DNA of 53,005 bases from Shewanella algicola (GTDB lineage: Bacteria > Pseudomonadota > Gammaproteobacteria > Enterobacterales > Shewanellaceae), in NCBI RefSeq assembly GCF_014648035.1, contig NZ_BMQI01000033.1, positions 1 through 53,005 of the forward strand. The letters run 5' to 3'. Shown here in pieces: positions 1 to 7,765 of this stretch. Under the pieces are notes generated by a model. It was given only the letters and a program-made list of their open reading frames with translations, was not told the DNA's origin and did no database searches. The stretch's first letter is position 1, and every line of letters starts with the position of its first letter. A program made the position numbers and the translations under genes.

Positions 1-20
1 TCACCTCAATAATGGCATTA

Positions 21-410
21 TTATATTCCTTTATTGAAGTGTCCGGCTAATTCAACCACAACATTGTTGCGGACTTTTTCGGTGGTAGAAATAATGTTTT
101 GATCTCGAGCCTCTTTCCATTCCTCTGGTTTATCCCAGGCATTTGGGTTAAACAGAGTTTTATGTACTCCAGGAAATACTTCCATATTTTCCCAATCAAT
201 CTCGATTGTTGGTTCGTCGACCTCTTTAACCCACCAAGGAAGATTACGGTCGCCGTAAGGTGAAGCGATCGCCTCATCCATGTTGGCAAAAACCTTGCCG
301 CCAATGCTAATCGCGCCAACAGCACCCGCACCCACGCCTAACATTTTCATAAAATCACGCCGACCTACCATTGGCTGTGAAGTCGAATCATCGAACTTTG
401 GTTTATTCAT
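21..410 (-). CDS. Truncated reductive dehalogenase-like TAT precursor (RdhA N-terminal part)
   Basis: The 129-residue product begins with a twin-arginine signal (RRDFMK near residue 17, then a Gly/Ala-rich hydrophobic stretch ending near VFA). It continues with DEAIASPYGDRNLPWWVKEVDEP and EIDW, which resembles the start of mature reductive dehalogenases, the cobamide/Fe-S enzymes that remove halogens in the periplasm or cell envelope. Full RdhA proteins are about 450-550 residues. Here a TAA at 21-23 ends the frame long before the cobalamin and ferredoxin-like domains, and the last ~20 residues look unrelated to RdhA. Only 20 bases remain before the window edge, so I cannot tell a pseudogene from a frameshift or split gene. 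AGGGA lies about 9 bases before the ATG. The family call rests on the N-terminus alone. Confidence 0.6.
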   Translation of the reverse strand: MNKPKFDDSTSQPMVGRRDFMKMLGVGAGAVGAISIGGKVFANMDEAIASPYGDRNLPWWVKEVDEPTIEIDWENMEVFPGVHKTLFNPNAWDKPEEWKEARDQNIISTTEKVRNNVVVELAGHFNKGI

Positions 411-496
411 ATTATCTATCCCTAATTTTTAACGCTAAGTTCACATTAATCAATTCTTGCTTATCGTTATTGGTTTCTTATTTACAACTTAGGAAT

Positions 497-512
497 AGCA
501 ATTGATACGCCA
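497..512 (-). promoter_or_regulatory. Sigma-54 (-24/-12) promoter of the rdhA-like gene
   Basis: Read on the minus strand the sequence is TGGCGTATCAATTGCT. It has the invariant GG and GC dinucleotides at the spacing of the sigma-54 consensus TGGCAC-N5-TTGC. It lies about 90 bases upstream of the rdhA-like ATG, giving a predicted leader of about 75 nt. A sigma-54 enhancer-binding activator is transcribed divergently from the same gap, which makes a chance match less likely. Confidence 0.75.
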
Positions 513-624
513 ACTTTTTAACGCTTTTTTTTATGACCTATCTCTCGGTTATTGGCCATTTATATTGGTTTAATTATCATTTTGAGAATCTCGTTTCCGA
601 AAATAGGAATTTGCTGGGTGAACA

Positions 625-2247
625 ATGAAAGTTGAAGACTTATTTCTTAATAGCTTATTAAATCACTCGGATAAAGATGCCTCTGTTAGCTTTATGCAAC
701 AGCGTGTCCTCATTATGGATTCGCTTGCATTAGGGCTTCTTCGAAAGGAGCTTATCGATACTTTAGGGAGCCATGAAGCACGAAAGATTTTGACTCGTTT
801 TGGTTATGCACATGGCTGGCGCACAGCAAAAATGGTTCAAGATGAGTCTCCTGACGTGTTCAATGATGAACGCGGTGGCGAGCAATTGCATAAGTTGTTT
901 GGTTTGGTCAATACCACCAAAAGAATTGAAGTAAAAGAAGCTGAAAATGATGGCTTGTTAATTCGTACTAGAATGGAAAACTCTTATGAAGCTGAACAAC
1001 AACTCAATTTATTAGGTAAATCTACAGAGGCAAGTTGTTGGACGTTAACAGGTTTTGCTAGTGGGTATGAAACCTTTAAACGTGGTCGAGAAATGTATTT
1101 TATCGAAACTAAATGCATGGCTATGGGTGATCCGTATTGTGAAATGGAAGGGCATTTTAAAGAGTGTTGGGATCATCGTTTGCAAGAGCATTTACCTTAT
1201 TTCCAGATGGACAATATTAGCCAAACTCTTGCAGAGCAACAGTCGTTACTGAAACAATTAGAAGACCGATTGGCGGCACGGCGCAATGAGTTATCGGCAC
1301 TAGATAACCCAATTGATCCTATTCCTGGTTTTCTTGTTCGTAGCCCACAAATGATTAAGGTCATTAATATTGCTACGCTAGCGGCTAAAGTTAACTCGAC
1401 AATATTAGTCAGCGGTGACAGCGGTGTCGGTAAAGAGCACATCAGTCGCTTTATTCATCAAATGTCGTCGCGTTCACAGGGACCATTTATATCGATAAAT
1501 TGCAGTGCGCTTAGTGATAGCTTGCTTGAAGCTGAGCTTTTTGGTCATATAAAAGGGGCATTTACTGGGGCAGATAAAGCACGAATAGGGTTATTTGAAG
1601 AGGCTAATGGTGGGACGTTATTTTTAGATGAAATAGGCGAAACCAGCCTTAATATGCAAGTCAAATTACTGCGAGTATTACAAGAAAGAAAAATTAAACG
1701 CATTGGCGAAAATAAAGAGCGGCCTATTGATATTCGTGTCATTGCCGCCACCAATCGCCATCTCAGTGACGAGGTTAAGCAAGGTCATTTCCGTAAAGAC
1801 TTATTTTATCGATTACGCGTAATCGAATTACATATTCCCAATTTATCCAAACGCCGCGAAGACATATTACCGATCGCCAATTTATTTTTGTATAAATTTA
1901 ACGACACAATGGAGCGCGATGTCATTGGTTTATCCCATTGTGCGACGCAACGGTTAATGCATTATGCCTGGCCTGGCAACGTGCGCGAGCTATCTAATGC
2001 CATAGAGTATGCCGTAGCGTTATGTCGAGGGCGATGGATAGAAGAGACCGACTTACCAGCTGAAATCATCAACCCTAAAGCACAACTGCATGCAATTGAT
2101 CCGCTCAAGTCATTAGAAGATATTGAAAAGCAGCATATTGAGGTAGCACTTAAATACCATAATGGCGATAAACGCGCAGCGGCAGCTAGCCTTGGTATTG
2201 TGTTATCGACCCTTTATCGGAAGTTATCGCACTATCAATTGAGTTAA
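625..2247 (+). CDS. Sigma-54-dependent activator, DmpR/XylR-type (XylR_N-V4R-AAA+-Fis HTH)
   Basis: A 540-residue enhancer-binding protein. Residues 1-115 match the XylR_N ligand domain and 120-185 the V4R domain. A short coiled linker follows (195-225), then the AAA+ domain with Walker A GDSGVGKE (264-271), GAFTGA (311-316) and Walker B TLFLDE (331-336), and a Fis-type HTH at the C-terminus. The zinc ligands known from the phenol sensor MopR (Cys-Glu-Cys-Cys) are present with identical spacing at C138, E161, C164 and C172. H89 matches the ligand-contacting His; the family Trp contact is replaced by M117. It diverges from the rdhA-like gene, which has a sigma-54 promoter. I infer that it activates dehalogenation in response to a small, possibly halogenated aromatic compound. 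The ligand is not determinable from sequence. Confidence 0.9.
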   Translation: MKVEDLFLNSLLNHSDKDASVSFMQQRVLIMDSLALGLLRKELIDTLGSHEARKILTRFGYAHGWRTAKMVQDESPDVFNDERGGEQLHKLFGLVNTTKRIEVKEAENDGLLIRTRMENSYEAEQQLNLLGKSTEASCWTLTGFASGYETFKRGREMYFIETKCMAMGDPYCEMEGHFKECWDHRLQEHLPYFQMDNISQTLAEQQSLLKQLEDRLAARRNELSALDNPIDPIPGFLVRSPQMIKVINIATLAAKVNSTILVSGDSGVGKEHISRFIHQMSSRSQGPFISINCSALSDSLLEAELFGHIKGAFTGADKARIGLFEEANGGTLFLDEIGETSLNMQVKLLRVLQERKIKRIGENKERPIDIRVIAATNRHLSDEVKQGHFRKDLFYRLRVIELHIPNLSKRREDILPIANLFLYKFNDTMERDVIGLSHCATQRLMHYAWPGNVRELSNAIEYAVALCRGRWIEETDLPAEIINPKAQLHAIDPLKSLEDIEKQHIEVALKYHNGDKRAAAASLGIVLSTLYRKLSHYQLS

Positions 2248-2452
2248 TCACCAAGGCTGTATTGAGGCAAAGCATCATCTTGTCATCATCATTTATTTGT
2301 ACGTGAGTTGACTTGCCACGTTGATCTCTTTGCAAATAATACTTTGCCGACCATACTTATGTGTAAAGATAAAACAGCCTGATAGTGTAACAAGGGTGGT
2401 TTCTGGTATCCTATGCAGCAAAATTACAGTGGCTTATGTTGCGAAAATAACC

Positions 2453-4876
2453 ATGTCAAAACCAGATTCAATGTTTTTACGCGTGTTAAAATGGGTTCAA
2501 AAAAAGATGGTACACACGATTGTTGTGCCACATGAACCTTTTGAAGACCTCAATTTAGATCCGGCTAAACCATTGGTTTATGTCATGAAAACAGAGTCAA
2601 TCAGTGATGCCGCTGCCCTCAGCGAAATTACCGAAGGCTTTGGCATGCCGAGCCCTTATCAACCTCTAGAAATAGATGATTTGAAAGTGCCTCGCATCGT
2701 GTGCTTAGAAGGTCGTAAACCTCTTTTGGGTAAGCGTGAAAGTGGTGAAAAGTTCATTAATAGTTTTACCAGCTTACTTGCACTTCATCGCCAACGTCCG
2801 GATTTGGATATTCAATTAGTGCCCGTGAGTTTGTATTGGGGCCGCACACCCGGCAAAGAAGACGACAGCATGAAAGCCGCTGTTTTTGAGCGAGAAAACC
2901 CAACATGGTTACGTAAATGGTTGATGATCCTGTTTCTTGGTCGTCATAATTTTGTGCAGTTTTCTAACGCAGTGTCTTTACGTCATATGGCTGACGAGCA
3001 TGGCTTTGATAAAAGTATTGCCCATAAGTTAATTCGCGTTGCTCGGGTGCATTTTAGTCGACAACGTAAAGTGATGACTGGACCGCAATTACCGAATAGA
3101 CAAATGTTTTTTGCTTCGTTGCTTAAATCTGATTCAATCAAAAAAGCGATTGAAGAAGAAGCGATTAATAAAAAAATATCCCCAGAAAAAGCCCGCGAAA
3201 CAGCGATTGAGTATTTAGATGAAATCGCTGCTGATTATTCCGACAGTTTAGTGCGTATTGCCGAGCGCTTTTTAACCTGGCTTTGGAATAAGCTATACAG
3301 TGGAATCAACATTAAAGGCGCTGAACAAATTAGACAGCTCCATCATGACGGCCATGAAATTGTCTATGTACCGTGTCATCGAAGCCACATGGACTACTTG
3401 TTGCTGTCGTATATTTTGTATTACCAGGGCATGGTTCCGCCGCACATTGCCGCCGGTATTAATCTTAACTTTTGGCCTGCTGGCCCTATGTTCCGTCGTG
3501 GCGGTGCGTTCTTTATTCGCCGTAGTTTTAACGGTAACAAGCTTTACACTGCAGTGTTTCGCGAATATTTGGATCAATTGTTTGCCAAAGGTTATTCGGT
3601 TGAATACTTCACCGAAGGTGGACGTTCGCGCACTGGTCGCTTGCTCGCGCCTAAAACGGGCATGTTGGCCATGACTATCAATAGCGTATTGCGCGGGATT
3701 GAGCGCCCAGTAACGTTAGTGCCTGTGTATTTAGGTTATGACCACGTAATGGAAGTCGCCACTTACCATAAAGAATTAAGCGGCAAGAAAAAGAAAAAAG
3801 AATCGGTATGGCAAGTGTTTGGTGCTATCCGTAAGTTAGGTAACTTTGGTCGGGGTTATGTCAACTTCGGTGAACCGATTAACCTACAAAACTTTTTAAA
3901 CCAACAAGCGCCAGACTGGCGTGAAGAGGTCGCGAAAGACCCTGAACAAAAACCAACATGGTTTACGCCTTCGGTTAATTTGTTGGCCAGCAGTGTAATG
4001 ACCAACATTAACGGCGCAGCAGCGGCCAGCTCTGTTACGTTAACCAGTTTAGTCTTGCTTGCATCTGAGCGTAACGCGTTAGAGCGCAGCTTACTTGAAC
4101 GTCAATTAGACTTATATTTAGCGATGTTGAAAAGCGTGCCTTATACCAGCTACACCTCAGTGGCAGAAGGCAATGGCAAATCGATTATTGACCACTGTTT
4201 ATCACTCAATAAGTTTGTCAGTACCAAAGATGCCATTGGTGAAATTATTTCAGTTGATGAAAAAATTGCCATCACTATGAGCTACTATCGCAATAACATC
4301 ATTCACTTAATGGCTATTCCATCGTTAATCGCCAGTTGTTTAGTACAATATGATATTTGCGACCGCAGTAAAATTCATGCCGTTGTGATGGACTTTTATC
4401 CGCTGCTAAAAGCAGAGCTATTTATGGGCATTGAAGACGTACAACAGCATGTCGACAAGATTTTAGACTTTATGGTTGAGCAAGGCTTGCTCAGTGGCGA
4501 TGATCATTTTGAAGTATCGCCACGTTATACTGCTCAGTTATTGTTACTGGCTGAAACCATTAGCGAAACCCTTCAACGTTACGCGATTATTTTTAACTTG
4601 TTGGCGATTAAGCCTGACTTAGAACGCTCCGAGCTTGAAACCGACAGTCACCTATTAGCTAAGCGTTTAGGTGCATTACATGGCATTACAGCGCCTGAGT
4701 TTTACGATAAAAAACTCTACAACACCTTAAGCGTTAAGCTTAAAGAATTAGGCTATTTATGCAGTGTTGAGCACCGTTCTGAAGTGATTCGAATTCGCGA
4801 CCACGCTAACCAATTATTGAGCTCATCAGTAAGGCAAACCATTGTTGATAGTGTGCATGCGGAGCATGGACATTAA
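2453..4876 (+). CDS. plsB: Glycerol-3-phosphate 1-O-acyltransferase PlsB
   Basis: Catalyses the first acylation of sn-glycerol-3-phosphate, giving lysophosphatidic acid for membrane phospholipid synthesis; it is a large inner-membrane enzyme. The acyltransferase HX4D block is visible (CHRSHMDYL), followed by the glycerophosphate-binding region ([17 protein letters not shown]) and the VPVYLGYD block. An open frame extends to 2321, but I chose the ATG at 2453 because MSKPDSM gives 807 residues, the usual length for PlsB, and the extra 44 residues are unlike any PlsB start. The stop overlaps the next ATG (TAATG), so the downstream permease is probably translationally coupled. A possible extended -10 (TGGTATCCT) lies at 2404-2412. 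Confidence 0.97.
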   Translation: MSKPDSMFLRVLKWVQKKMVHTIVVPHEPFEDLNLDPAKPLVYVMKTESISDAAALSEITEGFGMPSPYQPLEIDDLKVPRIVCLEGRKPLLGKRESGEKFINSFTSLLALHRQRPDLDIQLVPVSLYWGRTPGKEDDSMKAAVFERENPTWLRKWLMILFLGRHNFVQFSNAVSLRHMADEHGFDKSIAHKLIRVARVHFSRQRKVMTGPQLPNRQMFFASLLKSDSIKKAIEEEAINKKISPEKARETAIEYLDEIAADYSDSLVRIAERFLTWLWNKLYSGINIKGAEQIRQLHHDGHEIVYVPCHRSHMDYLLLSYILYYQGMVPPHIAAGINLNFWPAGPMFRRGGAFFIRRSFNGNKLYTAVFREYLDQLFAKGYSVEYFTEGGRSRTGRLLAPKTGMLAMTINSVLRGIERPVTLVPVYLGYDHVMEVATYHKELSGKKKKKESVWQVFGAIRKLGNFGRGYVNFGEPINLQNFLNQQAPDWREEVAKDPEQKPTWFTPSVNLLASSVMTNINGAAAASSVTLTSLVLLASERNALERSLLERQLDLYLAMLKSVPYTSYTSVAEGNGKSIIDHCLSLNKFVSTKDAIGEIISVDEKIAITMSYYRNNIIHLMAIPSLIASCLVQYDICDRSKIHAVVMDFYPLLKAELFMGIEDVQQHVDKILDFMVEQGLLSGDDHFEVSPRYTAQLLLLAETISETLQRYAIIFNLLAIKPDLERSELETDSHLLAKRLGALHGITAPEFYDKKLYNTLSVKLKELGYLCSVEHRSEVIRIRDHANQLLSSSVRQTIVDSVHAEHGH

Positions 4877-6132
4877 TGGCTAATCATATGAACGGTGCCA
4901 AGCACCGCCCACAAGGTAAGTCCTTATTGGGCGGCGCGATGATTATTGCCGGTACAACCGTGGGCGCTGGCATGTTTTCATTGCCGGTTGTGGGCGCGGG
5001 TATGTGGTTTGGCTATTCGATAGTCATGCTATTAGGTGTTTGGTTTTGCATGTTAATGTCTGGTTTATTGCTGTTAGAAGCTAACTTACATTTTGAGCCA
5101 GGTGCCAGTTTTGATACGTTAACCCGTGAAACCTTAGGTCAGTTTTGGCGAGTGATTAACGGGGTCTCGATTGCATTTGTATTATACATTTTAACCTATG
5201 CATACATCAGTGGTGGTGGTTCAATCGTTAATCATAGCTTGTCGGCGCTTGGCGTAACCTTGCCCCAAAGCGTTGCTGGTTTAGTGTTTGCTGCTGTGTT
5301 GGCGTTTATTGTATTAATTAGCACTAAAGCGGTTGACCGTATTACTACCATCATGCTCGGTGGCATGGTGATTACCTTCTTTTTAGCTATTGGTAATCTA
5401 TTAATTGAAATTGATACCACTAAGTTAGTCTCGCCAGACGGTGAAAGCCGCTATTTGCCGTATTTACTTGCTGCTATTCCCTTTGGCCTCGCCAGTTTTG
5501 GCTACCATGGTAATGTACCAAGCCTAGTTAAATACTATGGTAAAGATGCCAATACCATTGTTAAAGCCATTGTGGTGGGTACCTGCATCGCGCTGATTAT
5601 TTATGTGTGTTGGCTAGTGGCGACCATGGGCAATATTCCACGTAGCCAATTTGCCGATGTGATTGCCAAGGGCGGTAATATTGGTGTGCTCGTTGAGGCG
5701 TTGTCTGGCGTAATGGCAAGTCAGTGGCTAAATAGCATGTTGACCTTGTTTGCTAACCTAGCGGTAGCGTCATCATTTTTAGGGGTGACCTTAGGTCTAT
5801 TTGATTATCTAGCTGATTTATTTGGTTTTGATGATTCACGTGCTGGCCGAATGAAAACCGCTGCAATAACATTTATACCGCCAACTATTTTGGGTTTATT
5901 GTTTCCTAATGGTTTTATTATTGCCATTGGTTTTGCCGCATTAGCCGCAACCGTGTGGGCTGTGATAGTGCCAGCCCTGTTAGCATATAAAGTGCGTCAA
6001 TTGTATCCAAACACTACTGGCTTTAAAGTCCCTGGTGGTACACCGCTGATTGCTGTCGTTGTATTGTTTGGCATTATTACCGCAACCTGCCATTTATTGG
6101 CCATGGCCGATATTCTGCCGGTATTTAAATAA
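4876..6132 (+). CDS. Aromatic amino acid permease (HAAAP family, TyrP/Mtr/TnaB type)
   Basis: A 418-residue inner-membrane transporter with about 11 hydrophobic helices. The N-terminal GGAMIIAGTTVGAGMFSLP block is the signature of the tyrosine/tryptophan-specific proton symporters TyrP, Mtr and TnaB, whose lengths (403-415) it matches. It therefore most likely imports tyrosine or tryptophan by proton symport; which one cannot be told from the sequence. The ATG shares one base with the plsB stop. A strong terminator follows at 6157. Why it is coupled to phospholipid synthesis is not obvious. Confidence 0.85.
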   Translation: MANHMNGAKHRPQGKSLLGGAMIIAGTTVGAGMFSLPVVGAGMWFGYSIVMLLGVWFCMLMSGLLLLEANLHFEPGASFDTLTRETLGQFWRVINGVSIAFVLYILTYAYISGGGSIVNHSLSALGVTLPQSVAGLVFAAVLAFIVLISTKAVDRITTIMLGGMVITFFLAIGNLLIEIDTTKLVSPDGESRYLPYLLAAIPFGLASFGYHGNVPSLVKYYGKDANTIVKAIVVGTCIALIIYVCWLVATMGNIPRSQFADVIAKGGNIGVLVEALSGVMASQWLNSMLTLFANLAVASSFLGVTLGLFDYLADLFGFDDSRAGRMKTAAITFIPPTILGLLFPNGFIIAIGFAALAATVWAVIVPALLAYKVRQLYPNTTGFKVPGGTPLIAVVVLFGIITATCHLLAMADILPVFK

Positions 6133-6156
6133 CTGATTTGCACAGCGCATTTTTAA

Positions 6157-6184
6157 AAAAGCCTTCGTTTGAAGGCTTTTTGCT
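6157..6184 (+). terminator. Rho-independent terminator after the plsB-permease operon
   Basis: AAAAGCCTTC - GTTT - GAAGGCTTTT forms a 10-bp stem with a 4-base loop, and the right arm runs into a T tract. It lies 25 bases after the permease stop. Confidence 0.9.
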
Positions 6185-6251
6185 TTTTGGGTGATATCAA
6201 CTTAACTTATAACTATTACCTATCAGTAATTGCGACTACAGGACCACAATA

Positions 6252-7031
6252 ATGAAAGTACAACAATATCAACAAGGACAACCATGCTGGATTGAGCTGG
6301 CTACGCACGATTGGGATGCGGGTAAAGCGTTTTATCAGGCATTATTTGGTTGGGGAGCTGATGATATGCCCATGCCTGAAGGGCATTACACTATGTTGCA
6401 AATTGAGGGTGACGATATTGGTGCAATGTACCCAATGCCAGAAGATATGTTGGCTTTACCTACACACTGGACGCTCTACTTTGCCGTTGATGATGTCAAT
6501 GTTAGCGCTGAACTTGTTAAACAGGCGGGTGGCCAGGTGATCGCTGGACCACACTCGGTTGGTGATGCTGGCAGCATGGCATTATGCACCGACCCCGAGG
6601 GTAGCCGTTTTGCGTTATGGCAAGGCCAAGATCATATTGGTATTAAACGTGCGCAAGAAGCCAATACTCTGTGCTGGGTTGAGTTAGCCTGTCGTGACAC
6701 CGCAGCCGCTAAAACATTTTATAGTAAGGTGCTAGGCTATCAAACCAAACTTGCAGATATGGCCGATTTTGAATACACCGAATGGTATGTGGGTGAGCAA
6801 GCTGTTGGTGGCCTGATGGAAATGACGGCAGAATGGGGCGATGCGCCAGCGCATTGGATGAACTATTTTGCTGTTGATGATTGTGATGCCGCGCTCGCTA
6901 AAGCAAAAAGTTTGGGCGCGACCGTGTGCGTACCCGCTACCGACATCCCTAATGTGGGACGTTTTTCGGTACTTAATGATCCGCAAGGCGGGTTTTTCTC
7001 GATTATTTCGCTATTGGACCCAGCAGCATAA
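6252..7031 (+). CDS. Two-domain VOC (glyoxalase/bleomycin-resistance fold) protein
   Basis: A 259-residue cytoplasmic protein made of two tandem VOC modules, roughly residues 8-125 and 137-255. Each begins with a CW(I/V)EL start and contains a W(Y)FAVDDV/C-type strand (LYFAVDDVNVS; NYFAVDDCDAA) and a DPxG element (TDPEGSRFALW; NDPQGGFFSII). This internal duplication is typical of the Cfp30B-like hydroxylase/glyoxalase-related proteins. The metal-ligand pattern is not clear enough to name a reaction, so I assign the fold only. It stands alone between two terminated units. Confidence 0.85.
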   Translation: MKVQQYQQGQPCWIELATHDWDAGKAFYQALFGWGADDMPMPEGHYTMLQIEGDDIGAMYPMPEDMLALPTHWTLYFAVDDVNVSAELVKQAGGQVIAGPHSVGDAGSMALCTDPEGSRFALWQGQDHIGIKRAQEANTLCWVELACRDTAAAKTFYSKVLGYQTKLADMADFEYTEWYVGEQAVGGLMEMTAEWGDAPAHWMNYFAVDDCDAALAKAKSLGATVCVPATDIPNVGRFSVLNDPQGGFFSIISLLDPAA

Positions 7032-7131
7032 ACATTTAGCATCTTGTATTTAGGTCATTATTTGAACTCAAATTAACAATCGATGTCTGAATAATTAGCG
7101 TTACACAAGGAGTACACCCAAGGATGAATTT

Positions 7132-7392
7132 ATGACTCAAGAAACAACACAAGCAGCATTAGCACGAATTAATCGCAGTATGCTGATGGTGGCCATTATC
7201 GATTTTCCCGGTACGTTATTGTTTGGTTTAGGGCTTTACGGCATTTTTGCCGGCTTTGATGAAGGTTTTTTACCTATGCTATCTCACCCAATGATCATTA
7301 ATGCAATGTTGGTTATTGGTGGCGCGATTATGGCGTGGGGAATGTTTAAGATGATGAGTTTAGCGCGTGAAAAACAAAGGATCACTCAATAA
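7132..7392 (+). CDS. Small two-helix inner-membrane protein, unknown function
   Basis: An 86-residue protein with a short polar N-terminus and two hydrophobic segments (about residues 17-43 and 52-74), ending in a basic tail (AREKQR). AAGGA stands 8 bases before the ATG. I do not recognise the family. Its stop overlaps the ATG of the following lipoprotein (TAATG), so the two are co-translated and probably act together in the envelope. Confidence 0.75.
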   Translation: MTQETTQAALARINRSMLMVAIIDFPGTLLFGLGLYGIFAGFDEGFLPMLSHPMIINAMLVIGGAIMAWGMFKMMSLAREKQRITQ

Positions 7393-7670
7393 TGAAAATA
7401 CCGCTTGTTCAATCAACCCTCTTATCGAGCCTGATATTGTCTAGTTTACTTGTCTTAACGGCTTGTAGCGGCACGTCGCCAAACCGTTTAGGCAATGCTG
7501 GTAATGCCGACGATAATAAAAATGATACAGATTACATGATACTCAATCTGCCTATGGCGATTTTAGCCAGCGATCCATGCAAACACGGTCATCCTGATGA
7601 CATCGCTGCATGTAAGAAGAAGAAACAAGATGAAGCGGATCAACTTAATGAGTCACTTAAGCGGAATTAA
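7392..7670 (+). CDS. Small lipoprotein, unknown function
   Basis: A 92-residue protein whose N-terminus is a lipoprotein signal: two basic-polar residues, a long Leu/Ser hydrophobic core and a lipobox LTAC with the lipidated Cys near residue 25. The mature part is short and polar, with a Cys-containing segment (SDPCKHGHPDDIAACKKKK) that could form one disulfide in the periplasm. It overlaps the preceding small membrane protein gene by one base and is followed by a terminator. No known function recognised. Confidence 0.75.
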   Translation: MKIPLVQSTLLSSLILSSLLVLTACSGTSPNRLGNAGNADDNKNDTDYMILNLPMAILASDPCKHGHPDDIAACKKKKQDEADQLNESLKRN

Positions 7671-7710
7671 CCTAACCTCAGCTTAACTTAGGATGTTGAT
7701 GTGATAATAA

Positions 7711-7745
7711 AAAATCCCAAACAATACATTGTTTGGGATTTTTGC
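7711..7745. terminator. Bidirectional terminator between convergent lipoprotein and cusA-like genes
   Basis: A near-perfect inverted repeat, AAAATCCCAAACAAT paired with ATTGTTTGGGATTTTT. T runs stand on both strands, so it can serve the plus-strand lipoprotein gene and the minus-strand efflux operon. Confidence 0.85.
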
Positions 7746-7765
7746 TTTATAGCGTCTGCCAATGA

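Noticed and set aside
2321..2452. 44-residue N-terminal extension of PlsB
   Set aside because: PlsB from the ATG at 2453 has exactly the usual 807 residues; the extension has no family similarity and overlaps the likely promoter.
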